Source of the DNA: Exilispira sp.
GTDB lineage: Bacteria; Spirochaetota; JAAYUW01
Direction: 5' to 3'
DNA length: 44,825 bases
NCBI GenBank assembly: GCA_012517545.1
Contig: JAAYUW010000048.1
Span: 1-44,825, forward strand
The translations under genes were made by a program, and so were the position numbers. Shown in pieces: positions 10,718 to 20,025 of the stretch (position 1 is the stretch's first letter; every line of letters begins with the position of its first letter). Below the pieces are notes generated by a model that saw nothing but the letters and a program-made list of their open reading frames with translations, made no database searches and had not been told where the DNA came from.

Positions 10718-11671
10718 ATGAAAGAATTTTTAGCTCTTTTCAATATTGATCTTTTAACCGGTACAATAAGACTTAGTATTCCTATAATACTTGCAAGCAT
10801 TGGGGCAACCATATGTGAAAGATCTGGTATAGTAAATATAGCCATGGAAGGAGTTATGATAGTTGGGGCTTTTTTCTCAACTATATTTACTCTGGCTACA
10901 AATAATCCCTGGCTAGGTCTTATTGCAGGGGTTACCTTTGCCATGCTATTTTCACTTATTCATGCAGTTGCTTCAGTATCTTTGCATCTGGATCATGTGG
11001 TCTCAGGTGCAGTGTTAAATATAATAGCGTTGGGATTAACAAGGTATCTTATGATTTTGATTATTGGTCATCCAGGGACTACTGACCTTATAAAAACTTC
11101 ACTGCAGCAGTATAAATATGCCATCCCTGTACTTTCAAAAATTCCTATACTTGGACCTCTTTTTTTCAACCAAACTCCTATAATTTACATCACTTTTATA
11201 TTGGTTATAGTAATAACCATAATGATGAATAAGACAAAGCTTGGTCTTCATATCAAAGCAGCTGGAGAGCATCCTCTTGCCCTCGAAACACTGGGTATTT
11301 CAGTTGCAAAGATGAGATACATTGCTGTTATTATGTCAGGTTTTTTATGCGGACTTGCAGGAAGCTACCTTGCTATAGAAAATGGCACATCTTTTACTGA
11401 AGGGATGACAAATGGAAGAGGCTTTATAGCCATTGCAGCAAACATTTCGGGAGGATGGACTCCGATTGGAGCTTTTCTATCTTCATTACTTTTTGGTTTT
11501 GCTGATTCACTTCAATTTAAATTGCAGGCCAGCAAAATAATTTCACTTCCATCGGAAGTTTTCACCATGTTTCCGTATATTTTGACCATTATTCTTGTTG
11601 CTGGTTTTGTTAGAAAATCAAGACCTCCTAAGGCTCTTGGAGTGGATTTTATGATAGAAAAATCAAACTAG
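10718..11671 (+). CDS. Nucleoside-type ABC transporter permease (BMP system)
   Basis: The 317-residue polytopic membrane protein has about eight to ten hydrophobic segments. It carries the branched-chain/nucleoside permease family pattern: ICERSGIVNIAMEGVMIVGA near residues 32-51 and HPLALETLGISVAKMRY near 190, followed by GAYLAIE-like and GRGFIAIAA sequences. These match the smaller of the two permeases of BMP-type purine nucleoside transporters (YufQ/NupC type). The BMP lipoprotein follows after about 130 bases in the same direction. The ATPase and the larger permease that normally stand with these genes are not between them nor elsewhere in the window; the gene directly upstream is enolase on the other strand. 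Confidence 0.87.
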   Translation: MKEFLALFNIDLLTGTIRLSIPIILASIGATICERSGIVNIAMEGVMIVGAFFSTIFTLATNNPWLGLIAGVTFAMLFSLIHAVASVSLHLDHVVSGAVLNIIALGLTRYLMILIIGHPGTTDLIKTSLQQYKYAIPVLSKIPILGPLFFNQTPIIYITFILVIVITIMMNKTKLGLHIKAAGEHPLALETLGISVAKMRYIAVIMSGFLCGLAGSYLAIENGTSFTEGMTNGRGFIAIAANISGGWTPIGAFLSSLLFGFADSLQFKLQASKIISLPSEVFTMFPYILTIILVAGFVRKSRPPKALGVDFMIEKSN

Positions 11672-11802
11672 TTTACTATGGTAACAATGCAAAAGCAAGA
11701 TATTTTGTATTTTTATATGTATAAATATATAATAATTTAATTTATTATTGCAAAAAAATGTTTTTATATTATATTAATTTCAATGCGAAAGGAGGATTTA
11801 AA

Positions 11803-12861
11803 ATGAAACGAAAAGTTATTGTTGCTCTTCTTGTTTCCCTTTTAATTATCGGTTTTTGCTTTACTTTTTCTTGCCAGAAAAAGAGTGCTCAATCCAAAAT
11901 TATTGTTGCTATGGCAACCGATGTTGGTGGTCTTGGTGATAAATCTTTCAATGATGGTTCTTACAATGGTCTTTTGAAAGCTAAAGAACAATTTGGTGTA
12001 GAAGTTAAAGTTGTAGAATCAAAACAGGCAACTGATTATGTCCCAAACCTCTCAAATTTTGCTAAAGAAAATGCAAAAATAGTTTTTGCTGTAGGTTTTT
12101 TAATGCAAGATGCTATGATGGAAGCTGCTAAGAACAATCCTAACACATATTATGCTGGAGTTGATATTGGTGTTGATCCTGCTACTGCTCCTTCAAATGT
12201 TCTTGGTATTCTCTTCAAAGAACAGGAAGCTGGTTATCTTGCTGGTATAGTTGCTGGTCTTCTCACATCAAAATATTCCGATGCTTTACCTGGTTTGAAT
12301 AAAGATAACAAGGTTGGTATTGTTCTTGGTATGGATATTCCACCAGTTGAAAGATATCAGGCTGGTTTTTATGCCGGTGTTAAAGCAGTAAATCCTGCAT
12401 GTGAAGTCATTACAATAGTTACAAATGTTTTTAATGATCCAGCAAAGGGTAAGGAAGCTGCTCTTGCACTTTATGAAAAAGGCTGTGATATCGTTTTTCA
12501 TATTGCAGGTTTAACAGGCAATGGTGTCTTTGATGCTGCAAAAGAAAAAGGCAAATATGCGTTTGGTGTCGATGTTGATCAAAACTATTTAAATCCAGAT
12601 GTCATTATTACATCTGCTGAGAAGAAACTAACTGAAGCAACCTTCCTTGTTGTAAAATCAGTTCTTGATGGAACCTTCCAGGGTGGAACTAATGTTACAT
12701 ACGGTTTGAAAGAAGGTGGAGTTGGTATTTCTGATTTTCATAATTTTAACGACAAGATCCCTCAGGAGATCAAAGATGCTATAGCTAAAGCTATTGAAGA
12801 TATCAATAATGGTACTATTACCGTTCCAGCAACAAGAGTAGAGGCTGGTTATCAGATGTAA
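11803..12861 (+). CDS. BMP family nucleoside-binding lipoprotein
   Basis: This is the substrate-binding component of a nucleoside ABC importer and is related to TmpC/PnrA and Bmp proteins. The 352-residue precursor has a signal peptide with two Lys/Arg, a hydrophobic core and a relaxed lipobox TFSC with lipidated Cys24. Phe at -3 instead of Leu is more typical of spirochaetes than of Firmicutes. The mature part shows the PBP1/BMP pattern: ATDVGGLGDKSFNDGSYNGL, then GVDIGVDP, and GFYAGVKA, HIAGLTGNGVFDAA and GVDVDQN. The frame is open 15 codons earlier, but the ATG at 11803 has AAAGGAGG at the right distance. An intrinsic terminator lies 70 bases after the stop. Confidence 0.92.
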   Translation: MKRKVIVALLVSLLIIGFCFTFSCQKKSAQSKIIVAMATDVGGLGDKSFNDGSYNGLLKAKEQFGVEVKVVESKQATDYVPNLSNFAKENAKIVFAVGFLMQDAMMEAAKNNPNTYYAGVDIGVDPATAPSNVLGILFKEQEAGYLAGIVAGLLTSKYSDALPGLNKDNKVGIVLGMDIPPVERYQAGFYAGVKAVNPACEVITIVTNVFNDPAKGKEAALALYEKGCDIVFHIAGLTGNGVFDAAKEKGKYAFGVDVDQNYLNPDVIITSAEKKLTEATFLVVKSVLDGTFQGGTNVTYGLKEGGVGISDFHNFNDKIPQEIKDAIAKAIEDINNGTITVPATRVEAGYQM

Positions 12862-12933
12862 TATACTTTTTTTTAAGTTTTGTTGCAATTTTTTTACATT
12901 CTTAAATGAATGTATATAATCTATTTTATCTTT

Positions 12934-12967
12934 AAAAAGGATCACAATTTTTTGTGATCCTTTTTTT
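12934..12967 (+). terminator. Intrinsic terminator after the BMP lipoprotein gene
   Basis: GGATCACAA at 12939-12947 pairs perfectly with TTGTGATCC at 12952-12960 around a TTTT loop. The stem is flanked by five A residues and followed by seven T residues. It is symmetric enough to work on both strands, but genes on both sides run left to right, so it ends the permease-BMP transcript. Confidence 0.9.
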
Positions 12968-13051
12968 ATGGACTTTAATTATTTTAAAGATAATATGATT
13001 GATATAATTTATATAAAAAATACCGATATTTATGTATATAAGGGGTCATTT

Positions 13052-14398
13052 ATGGTATATTCGATGACAAAATTTGAAGCTAGATTTAATAAGATTCTCC
13101 TTCTTATAGCATTGATTATCTTAATATTTGGAGCGACAACTTTTTTAATAGATAATCTAGTTCAAAAGATTGAAAATAAAAAGGAAGTAGCTCAATATTT
13201 GATCAGCGGATTAATTTTGCTGGTTATACCTGCTTTCGTTATCTTTAAATGGCCAGAAAGTAAGTTTTCAAAGTATCTTTTGATCTTTGATGTTGCTCTT
13301 GAACTTCTTTTATTTTCATACTTTTCAAGAGAAAGCAACGATAGAAGCTATACACTTATTTACCTTTTATTGGCTTTTTCAAGTGTTTACATGAATAATA
13401 GATTTATAGTATATGGATTTATATTGGGTCTGATATTATCGTTCTGTCAACTTATAGTAAATCCAAAGTTGATACCTTCATGGAATGCTTTATCAAACTA
13501 TTCGATGGTTTACTTTGCCTTTGTTGCAAGTGCCGGTCTTATGTTTTATACGAGTAAAGTGTCTTATGACTTTTTATTGCAGGTCATAAGAGATGATTCT
13601 ATTGTTGAATTTCAAAATAAGAATCTTGAAAAGATAATGAATACGATCAATAAAGATACCACAATCCTGAATACTATTAAAACTAAAATAGCCAATATTT
13701 CAGATGATCTTTCCAAAAATTCCAAAGATGTAGCAGTGGCAGTTGAGGAGATATCTTCGACTATGGAGCAACTTACCAGTTCAACGATAAGCATAGCAAA
13801 TAATGCAAAGTTGACTTCAAATGAGATGAATGAAACTGCCGAGATGTCAGCTCAGGGTATGATATTTATGGAAGATAGCTCTAAAGCTTTTCAGGAACTT
13901 GTAGATTCAACTTCTAGAATAATGTTTGCTATCAATCAAATATATGAAATAACTGAGCAAACAACTTTGCTTGCATTAAATGCAACGATAGAAGCGGCGC
14001 GTGCTGGTGAACAGGGGAAAGGATTTTCCGTAGTAGCAAAGGAAATTCAAAAGTTAGCTGAAAAATCAAACCTTGTGGCGAAAAATATCGAAGCTATTTT
14101 AACTAGCTCAAATGAAGCTATTTTATCGACATATGAAAAAAATCAAAAAACTTATGGAATTTTCGCTTCTATAAATAAAAATATCAATAATCTTGCTAAT
14201 CTTTTCTCACAGATAACCTTAGCCACAGAAGAAGAATCAAGATCCACTCAGGATGTTATTAGCTCTCTTGATGAAATAACTTCAAATATTGAGTTGACTG
14301 TTAATTTTTCCGACGATATTTCAAGATATTCAAAGCAGCTAAATACAATTACAACGGAGCTTATTGATATTCAAGAAGAATTCAAAAAAAAGTTATAA
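13052..14398 (+). CDS. Methyl-accepting chemotaxis protein with polytopic membrane sensor
   Basis: This 448-residue chemoreceptor has an N-terminal half (about residues 10-175) with six or so hydrophobic segments rather than the usual two flanking a periplasmic domain. A cytoplasmic coiled-coil signalling domain follows directly, with no evident HAMP domain. The hairpin tip is canonical: [20 protein letters not shown] and then [18 protein letters not shown] at about residues 295-335, the CheA/CheW contact region. Likely methylation-helix sequences flank it. The ATG at 13052 has AGGGG seven bases upstream; the frame is open from an ATG 28 codons earlier that sits against the terminator and has no binding site. 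The ligand is unknown and probably sensed within or near the membrane. It follows the terminator of the nucleoside transporter and should have its own promoter. Confidence 0.9.
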   Translation: MVYSMTKFEARFNKILLLIALIILIFGATTFLIDNLVQKIENKKEVAQYLISGLILLVIPAFVIFKWPESKFSKYLLIFDVALELLLFSYFSRESNDRSYTLIYLLLAFSSVYMNNRFIVYGFILGLILSFCQLIVNPKLIPSWNALSNYSMVYFAFVASAGLMFYTSKVSYDFLLQVIRDDSIVEFQNKNLEKIMNTINKDTTILNTIKTKIANISDDLSKNSKDVAVAVEEISSTMEQLTSSTISIANNAKLTSNEMNETAEMSAQGMIFMEDSSKAFQELVDSTSRIMFAINQIYEITEQTTLLALNATIEAARAGEQGKGFSVVAKEIQKLAEKSNLVAKNIEAILTSSNEAILSTYEKNQKTYGIFASINKNINNLANLFSQITLATEEESRSTQDVISSLDEITSNIELTVNFSDDISRYSKQLNTITTELIDIQEEFKKKL

Positions 14399-14584
14399 AT
14401 ATTTAATAATCTTATATTCTGATATTTTTTTTAAATTAACCCTCAATAGAAATTGAATCTTACTCTTTTCAAGTAAATTATAGTTACCAGGGAACAACAT
14501 ATTAGATTAGCATGAAAATATATAGAAAAAAAAAGAAAAAGTGTACTTTATTTTTATGATAGCAAATTTTCAGAATTATTTTTA

Positions 14585-14612
14585 TTGAAAAAGTTAGAAT
14601 TTATGCTATAAG
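14585..14612 (+). promoter_or_regulatory. Promoter for rpmB
   Basis: TTGAAA at 14585-14590 and TATAAG at 14607-14612 are 16 bases apart. The start point would fall only about 25 bases before the rpmB ATG, giving a short leader that contains little more than the AAGGAG binding site. Confidence 0.55.
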
Positions 14613-14642
14613 TTTTCTTACCTATTTTGCAAGGAGATATAG

Positions 14643-14834
14643 ATGGCTAGACGATGTGATATCTGTGGAAAAGGTGTTCAAACAGGATTTAATGATCCAA
14701 AATCACATAAAAGAACTCATAGAGTATTTAGACCAAACCTTCATACAATAAAAGGTTATTATCAAGGGACACTCGGTACATATAAAATATGTTCGAGATG
14801 CTTGAAAAGTGATAAGGTTACAAAAGTTATATAG
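14643..14834 (+). CDS. rpmB: 50S ribosomal protein bL28
   Basis: This small basic protein of the large ribosomal subunit has 63 residues, normal for bL28. It begins MARRCDICGKGVQTG and continues SHKRTHRVFRPNL. It keeps the zinc-binding form, with two Cys pairs (CDIC and CSRC). Forms with four Cys need zinc, and many bacteria also keep a Cys-free copy under zinc control; none is visible here. AAGGAG precedes the start. It is a single gene, convergent with rsfS on the other strand. Confidence 0.97.
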   Translation: MARRCDICGKGVQTGFNDPKSHKRTHRVFRPNLHTIKGYYQGTLGTYKICSRCLKSDKVTKVI

Positions 14835-14936
14835 GCTTAAAGAAGATTTTATAACTATCCAGATTCAATAAAATGATGTTTCATTTATATTAATTTATCG
14901 AAATTATCAAATAATAGAACATTTATTAGAGAAGAT

Positions 14937-15299
14937 TTAGTGTTTTAAAGGTTCAAGACTTTCTTTATTTACAGCATACTTTTTCCATAAATTTTCAAGT
15001 TGATAATATTCTCTCATTTCTGGTGTAAAAAGGTGTATAATAACTATATTAAAATCAAGTAAAAACCATCCATTCTGTTCTGTGGCATGTCTATTTATTA
15101 TTCGAAAATTGAATTTTCTTGCTAAATCCTCTGCTTCTTTTACAATAGCTGATACTTGATGTGAAGATTGAACAGTGCCTATAATAAAATAATCAGCTAT
15201 AGGAAGAGCTTCCGATATCATAATGCATGAAATATCTTCAACTTTTTTATCATCAAGTATTTTGATAAATTCTTTTGCTATTTCTTGTTCTTTTTTCAT
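14937..15299 (-). CDS. rsfS: Ribosome silencing factor RsfS
   Basis: This 120-residue protein of the RsfS/YbeB/Iojap family binds uL14 on the 50S subunit and blocks subunit joining under poor nutrition. Family marks are ADYFIIGTVQSSHQVSAIVK, then WFLLDFNIVIIHLF and REYYQLENLW near the C-terminus. AGGAG precedes the ATG. It is the last gene of the rplU-to-rsfS minus-strand cluster. It lies about 170 bases after the LCP gene. Confidence 0.95.
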   Translation of the reverse strand: MKKEQEIAKEFIKILDDKKVEDISCIMISEALPIADYFIIGTVQSSHQVSAIVKEAEDLARKFNFRIINRHATEQNGWFLLDFNIVIIHLFTPEMREYYQLENLWKKYAVNKESLEPLKH

Positions 15300-15471
15300 G
15301 GTTTCTCCTGAAAGATCTATACATTTTTCTAAAACAGGGTAAATATTATAATTTATTGCATATTATTTTATGGTAATAAACATTAGCAGTTAAAAGCACT
15401 TAAAAACCTTAATGGCTCTAACTCTTATAAATGAAGAAATATAAAAATTATATCTTTCTATATGGGAACCA

Positions 15472-16668
15472 TTAATTATCAAAGAAAGACATGTTAAAAT
15501 CTTCACCGATGATTATGGTAACATCAACTCCAGCATTCAAATTTATTGCTGTCTCAATATTTTTACATCTCATTATAGCACCAATCTGTTTTGCTTTATC
15601 CAGTTTGCCAACTCTATCGATAATTCTTGTTACTTTGCTCGAATTGTTAGAGTTACCATAATAAATAACATTTATGCCATACTGTAAAAGTTTATCTCTA
15701 ACAAGTTTTGCCAATCCTTTTTGAGGAGAAGCGTTTAGCACTTCAACAGTTATTGCATTTTCGTAAGTGATTTCTTTTTCATTTAAGAAAGTCAAGACCT
15801 TTTTTAGAAGATATTGTGCATAATTTCCTCCCTGAACAGTTAAAGGGACAAGATAAGAAACATTATCTATTGTTAAAGGTTTTGTTGGCATTATTTCATA
15901 GTATATCTTATTGATGCTCAGATATTCTAGTTTATCGGCAAGAGAGTAAAAATCTAACAAGGTAAGATTGGTTTTAAGTTTACTGTAAAGAATTTTCAAG
16001 GTATCCGGGATATTCTTTATCGTTAAAAGTTTATCTTTTTGCTCAACAACTTTTATTATAAGATTAAATTGTCTTTTTATCCTTCCGATATCGCCTTCTT
16101 CATCACTTCGATATCTAACATATTCTAGTGCCTTTTCTCCATCAAGAGTTTGAAAGCCTTTTGGAATGTTTATGAATAAATTACCAGCTTTATCTGTGTA
16201 AACCATATCTTCTTCTATATAAATCTGAACTCCATTGATCAGATCTACAATCGATGATAGGGCATCATAAGAAACGATTACATAGTAAGGTATTTTCATT
16301 CCCAAAAGTGTTTCAAGAAGTGATTTTAAAGTATATATATCTCGTTTAAAATATACATGATTAATCTTGTCATATATAAGTTGTCCCTGATACTGAAATC
16401 TAACTCTTAAATCTCTGGGTATACTATAAATAAATATTTTATTCGTTATTGTCGAATAGAGTACGACATAGATGGAATCTGTCCTCTGCACATTACTCGA
16501 TTCATCAAGTCCAACAACTAAAAAAGAAAGTATTGGAAATTTTTCCAGCTCTTCAGAGGTCAATGTTGGTGAGTTCATAAAATAGTTTGTAACAATATAT
16601 ACAACAAATCCCACCAATATAATTATCAAAAAAATTAAAATTAAAAACAGTTGTTTTGAAATTTTCAT
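15472..16668 (-). CDS. LytR-CpsA-Psr (LCP) family protein with LytR_C domain
   Basis: LCP enzymes move undecaprenyl-phosphate-linked glycopolymers onto peptidoglycan or another envelope acceptor. The 398-residue protein has one N-terminal membrane anchor (about residues 6-30). The extracytoplasmic LCP domain follows with its pyrophosphate-contact residues in QRTDSI (61-66), SIPRDLR (82-88), and RYRSDEEGDIGRIKRQ (185-200). A C-terminal LytR_C domain (about 305-395) contains VEVLNASPQKGLAK. The ATG at 16668 is preferred, with AAAGG upstream; an ATG eight codons earlier has none. LCP genes occur at this position between nadD and rsfS in several phyla. Which glycopolymer it handles is unknown. 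Confidence 0.9.
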   Translation of the reverse strand: MKISKQLFLILIFLIIILVGFVVYIVTNYFMNSPTLTSEELEKFPILSFLVVGLDESSNVQRTDSIYVVLYSTITNKIFIYSIPRDLRVRFQYQGQLIYDKINHVYFKRDIYTLKSLLETLLGMKIPYYVIVSYDALSSIVDLINGVQIYIEEDMVYTDKAGNLFINIPKGFQTLDGEKALEYVRYRSDEEGDIGRIKRQFNLIIKVVEQKDKLLTIKNIPDTLKILYSKLKTNLTLLDFYSLADKLEYLSINKIYYEIMPTKPLTIDNVSYLVPLTVQGGNYAQYLLKKVLTFLNEKEITYENAITVEVLNASPQKGLAKLVRDKLLQYGINVIYYGNSNNSSKVTRIIDRVGKLDKAKQIGAIMRCKNIETAINLNAGVDVTIIIGEDFNMSFFDN

Positions 16669-16788
16669 CGAGATCTTACCTTTGCATTTCAATTAATTTA
16701 ATAAAATTCTATTTTTTTTATAGCATGTCCAAATAATTTTGCTAATAGCAAAAAATATAAATCTATCTAAATAGCATCTATTTATAGT

Positions 16789-17385
16789 CTATACCAGATA
16801 CAGGGAATTTTTCATAATATAATCATAGACAGGTTTAGGAAGGAAGTGAGAAAATGGTTTCCCTTCAGCTATAAGAGTTCTGATATTGCTTGAGCTTATA
16901 TCTATTAAATTATCAAGAATATGATAATTATCCTGATCTATACCAAGACTTTTAATTTTTTTATCAATATCGTCGATACAAGGAGGTCTCAAAAAAATAA
17001 TAAAGCTTACATTATCTTTTATAAAATCGAAATTTTGCCATTTATCAAGGCTATCAATCCAATCAGAACCAATACAGAGCATAAGATTGGTTGAATTGGT
17101 GCTATATTTTCTTTTAAGATAATTTATTGTCTCAAATGTATATATTTTCGAATCCTGTGAAATCTCAAAATTGTCTATCATCAACATTGGGTTATCCGAT
17201 ATCATAAGTTGAAGCATATTATATCTATCAGAAGCTTCAGCAAAGTGATGATCTTTATTTACTGCAATTTTTGAAGGAATATATAAAAAAAGATCAATAT
17301 CAAATTTTTCAATTGCAATGCAGGGGAGAATAAGATGTCCTATATGTGGAGGATCAAAGCTTCCACTTAAAAAGGCTATTTTCAT
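16789..17385 (-). CDS. nadD: Nicotinate-nucleotide adenylyltransferase
   Basis: The enzyme makes nicotinate adenine dinucleotide from NaMN and ATP, the shared step of NAD synthesis. The 198-residue sequence shows the nucleotidyltransferase motif SGSFDPPHIGH (residues 7-17), GSDW in the middle, and ISSSNIR near residue 165 corresponding to the conserved ISSTxIR loop. The C-terminal LPKPVYDYI is typical. AAGGA lies a little far upstream of the ATG. It sits between obgE and the LCP gene, as in many bacteria. The YqeK-type HD hydrolase often found next to nadD is absent. Confidence 0.95.
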   Translation of the reverse strand: MKIAFLSGSFDPPHIGHLILPCIAIEKFDIDLFLYIPSKIAVNKDHHFAEASDRYNMLQLMISDNPMLMIDNFEISQDSKIYTFETINYLKRKYSTNSTNLMLCIGSDWIDSLDKWQNFDFIKDNVSFIIFLRPPCIDDIDKKIKSLGIDQDNYHILDNLIDISSSNIRTLIAEGKPFSHFLPKPVYDYIMKNSLYLV

Positions 17386-17489
17386 AAAAAGATATAGTTC
17401 CTTTAGAGGTGGTTCTTATTTATCGTGAATTCTTTAATATCGTTCTATCACCACTATTATTATAGTGTATTTAAAATAAATATTAAAGA

Positions 17490-18524
17490 CTATTTTTGTG
17501 ATTTTTTTTGTTCTATTAAAAAAGATGAAGTTTTTGCAAGAATTTCACTGATTCCTTCTTTGTTAAAAGATGAAAAAGCCATTATCTCATTAATCATTAC
17601 TTTTTTATTATCCGGAAGTAAAATCTCAATAGGAAGTCTCGATAAAAACTTTTGGACTTCAGACTGAACAAGTGGAATATCAATTTTAGAAATAGAAACA
17701 AAAAATGGCTTGTTGGCAAGCACCGAGCTGAAATTATTTAATTCATTGAAGAGGGTAATAAGTTGTTCTTCAAATTCTATTTTTTCGCCATCAAGAATAA
17801 ATAGAAGAAGTTTGGTTCTTTCAATATGTTTCAAAAAACGGGTCCCAAGACCTTTCCCTTCGCTTGCTCCTTCGATTAGACCTGGAATATCCGCAATGAT
17901 AAAATACTCTATGTTATCATAACTAAAAGAGCCAAGATTTGGATAAATGGTTGTGAATGGATATGATGCTATTTTAGGGTTTGCAGATGTAGTCACTGAC
18001 AGAAATGTCGATTTTCCGGCGTTTGGTAAACCGACAAGTCCGATATCGGCTATAAGTTTAAGGGATAACTTTAAATTTTTTTCTTCACCTTTCTTGCCTG
18101 GTGTTGCTTTTCTAGGAGTTTGATTTACCGAAGTTGCAAAATGTTGATTTCCTTTCCCCCCTTTTCCGCCTTTAACTGCTAAAAAAGTATCATCAACATT
18201 GCAAAGATCAGCTAGTAAAATATTATCTTGATAAATAGAAGTTCCTGGAGGGACTGGAATATAAATATCTTCTCCATTCTTACCAGTTTGGTTCTTCCCC
18301 CGGCCATTATCTCCATCTTTAGCTTTTATTTTTCTATGAAAGCTCAAATGCCCGAGAGTCGAAACACTATTGTCTGCTTTAAAATATATGCTTCCTCCAT
18401 CGCCACCATCACCACCGTCTGGTCCACCTTTCGGAACATATTTTTCTCTTCTAAAGCTGACTACACCATTTCCACCTTTTCCAGCAACTAAATGTAAGAT
18501 TATTTCATCAAGAAAAATACCCAT
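17490..18524 (-). CDS. obgE: Obg family GTPase involved in ribosome assembly
   Basis: This essential GTPase acts in 50S assembly and stringent control. The 344-residue protein has the Gly-rich Obg fold (residues 2-158, with KGGPDGGDGGDGG at 32-44). The GTPase domain includes the P-loop GLPNAGKS (165-172), switch regions YPFTT (188-192) and DIPGLIEGA (212-220), and the G5-like region near AFSS. The G4 motif reads SKID rather than the usual NKxD, which is worth noting for guanine specificity. There is no C-terminal OCT domain, which many Obg proteins also lack. No strong ribosome binding site is seen before the ATG. It lies 210 bases after rpmA. Confidence 0.96.
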   Translation of the reverse strand: MGIFLDEIILHLVAGKGGNGVVSFRREKYVPKGGPDGGDGGDGGSIYFKADNSVSTLGHLSFHRKIKAKDGDNGRGKNQTGKNGEDIYIPVPPGTSIYQDNILLADLCNVDDTFLAVKGGKGGKGNQHFATSVNQTPRKATPGKKGEEKNLKLSLKLIADIGLVGLPNAGKSTFLSVTTSANPKIASYPFTTIYPNLGSFSYDNIEYFIIADIPGLIEGASEGKGLGTRFLKHIERTKLLLFILDGEKIEFEEQLITLFNELNNFSSVLANKPFFVSISKIDIPLVQSEVQKFLSRLPIEILLPDNKKVMINEIMAFSSFNKEGISEILAKTSSFLIEQKKSQK

Positions 18525-18641
18525 AATTTTTTTAAATCATCCCGATAAAAAATATGCTTGTTTATTTTATAAAACATAAAAAATGTCATTTGATAATTGT
18601 ACTATATTTAAAAAATACAATCAAAAACCCAAGGATTGTAG

Positions 18642-18726
18642 GTCCATTGTTTTTTAAAGGAGTTGAATATAATTTGCGCTTTACATAATTAAAAAGCTAA
18701 ATTAAAAGTTATGTAAGAACCAATGG
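18642..18726. repeat. Nested inverted repeats between rpmA and obgE
   Basis: CCATTG (18642-18647) and CAATGG (18721-18726) enclose a second perfect pair, TTACATAA (18681-18688) and TTATGTAA (18709-18716). Transcribed on the minus strand, these would fold into a two-stage hairpin directly after the rpmA stop. No T tract follows, so it looks more like a processing, attenuation or stability element than an intrinsic terminator. Confidence 0.4.
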
Positions 18727-18734
18727 CCGGTTTT

Positions 18735-18995
18735 TTATAAAGGGTAAACAGATATTTGAACTCTTTGTGGATTAAGTTTAGATTTTTCAAACTCAACTTT
18801 TCCGGCAATAGTAGCGTATAGAGTATCATCGCTACCTCTTTTGACATTTTTCCCGGGATGATATACTGTACCTCTTTGTCTAACTAAAATCTCCCCGGCA
18901 TTAACTACCTGACCGGCAAATCTTTTAATACCCAATCTTTGAGCATTTGAATCTTTACCATTTCTAGAGCTTCCGCCACCTTTTTTATGAGCCAT
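18735..18995 (-). CDS. rpmA: 50S ribosomal protein bL27
   Basis: This large-subunit protein has an N-terminus that reaches the peptidyl transferase centre. The 86-residue sequence begins [20 protein letters not shown] and contains [20 protein letters not shown], both diagnostic. Two adjacent ATGs occur. The second is preferred because GGAGG is then at normal distance and the protein starts MAHKKG. Here the protein starts directly at the mature form. The neighbouring Prp protease cleaves extended bL27 forms in Firmicutes, but this bL27 has no cleavable extension. The rplU-prp-rpmA order is conserved. Confidence 0.97.
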   Translation of the reverse strand: MAHKKGGGSSRNGKDSNAQRLGIKRFAGQVVNAGEILVRQRGTVYHPGKNVKRGSDDTLYATIAGKVEFEKSKLNPQRVQISVYPL

Positions 18996-19096
18996 CATAA
19001 CCTCCGAAATAAAATAATATAAAATGAATAAAATTAAAATAATTATAAAATATCAAAATAATTTTATCTAATTTGACCTTGATATATATTTTCATT

Positions 19097-19408
19097 TTAG
19101 TATATGATATTAATATCATCAGGAAAATCTCTTGCTATAAGTTTTAATGAAAAAACAAAATAATCTACGAGATCAGGATCAAACTGTTTTAGCTTATCAA
19201 GGTTAAAAGAGCATGTATCGCCATCATCTTGACAGGCTTCAATATTATGCAACTTTAAAAAGCCGCTAACAGACTGAATTAAAAAGGATATAGCAGCACA
19301 CGGGAGACTAATGTTCGAATTATAACTTGCATGTCCGCTAATTTCAATAAAGTTGTAAGCATAAGTAGAATTGCACTTTTCTTTTTTAATAAAAATAACT
19401 TTAATCAT
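19097..19408 (-). CDS. prp: Prp-family ribosomal-processing cysteine protease
   Basis: The 103-residue protein belongs to the Prp/YsxB family. The catalytic pair is visible as His in GHASYNSNI and Cys in LPCAAISFLIQSV. It always lies between rplU and rpmA where it occurs, and it does here. In Staphylococcus it removes an N-terminal extension from bL27. That extension is absent from the bL27 encoded next door, so the substrate here is unclear. The frame is open 28 codons further upstream, but the ATG at 19408 gives the usual N-terminus MIKVIF. No clear ribosome binding site is seen. Confidence 0.85.
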   Translation of the reverse strand: MIKVIFIKKEKCNSTYAYNFIEISGHASYNSNISLPCAAISFLIQSVSGFLKLHNIEACQDDGDTCSFNLDKLKQFDPDLVDYFVFSLKLIARDFPDDINIIY

Positions 19409-19671
19409 TTTTTTGATATTAAATATGTAATTTAAAAAAAAGTCAAAAACCCCACTTTCGATAAAGATTAAAAATTTTACAACAATATGCAATAAAATTG
19501 TAAAATGGTTAATTTATTAGATTTATATAATAATCAGGAAAGAAAAGTTTGACTTTTAATATGTAAAAAAATCTTCTCTTCAATTTTTTTTAAGAGTAAT
19601 AATTTAAAATTGAATTGCAAAAACAAAAATCAGAGTATATGGATTCATTTGTTCAAGACGAGCGATAATAT

Positions 19672-19989
19672 TTAGTGAGTAATTTTTTCAGCTTTGACTA
19701 TAGAATACTTCTGGCGATGCCCTATCAGCTTTCGGAAGCCCTTCCTTCGTTTATACTTGAAAGCATAGACCTTTTTATCTTTAAAGAGAGGCTCAATGAC
19801 TTTGAATTCAACTTTTGCATTGTCAATAAAGGGTTTACCAAGAATAATCTCTCCACTATCATCTTTAACAAGAAGAACAGAATCAATGCTGAAGGAGCTA
19901 TCTTTTTCCAAATTTAAATAGTCCACTCTATATTCTTTTCCTTCTTCTATCTGATATTGTTTACCTTTAATTTCACAAATAGTATACAT
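19672..19989 (-). CDS. rplU: 50S ribosomal protein bL21
   Basis: The 105-residue large-subunit protein starts MYTICEIKGKQYQIEEG and ends with the family's basic segment FKYKRRKGFRKLIGHRQKYS. The ATG at 19989 has GGAGG eight bases upstream; an in-frame TTG five codons earlier overlaps that binding site and is unlikely. It is the first gene of the rplU-prp-rpmA-obgE-nadD-LCP-rsfS cluster, with a promoter at 20026-20053. Confidence 0.97.
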   Translation of the reverse strand: MYTICEIKGKQYQIEEGKEYRVDYLNLEKDSSFSIDSVLLVKDDSGEIILGKPFIDNAKVEFKVIEPLFKDKKVYAFKYKRRKGFRKLIGHRQKYSIVKAEKITH

Positions 19990-20025
19990 AGAAAATGCCT
20001 CCAAAGAAAATATGCTGTGGAATAA

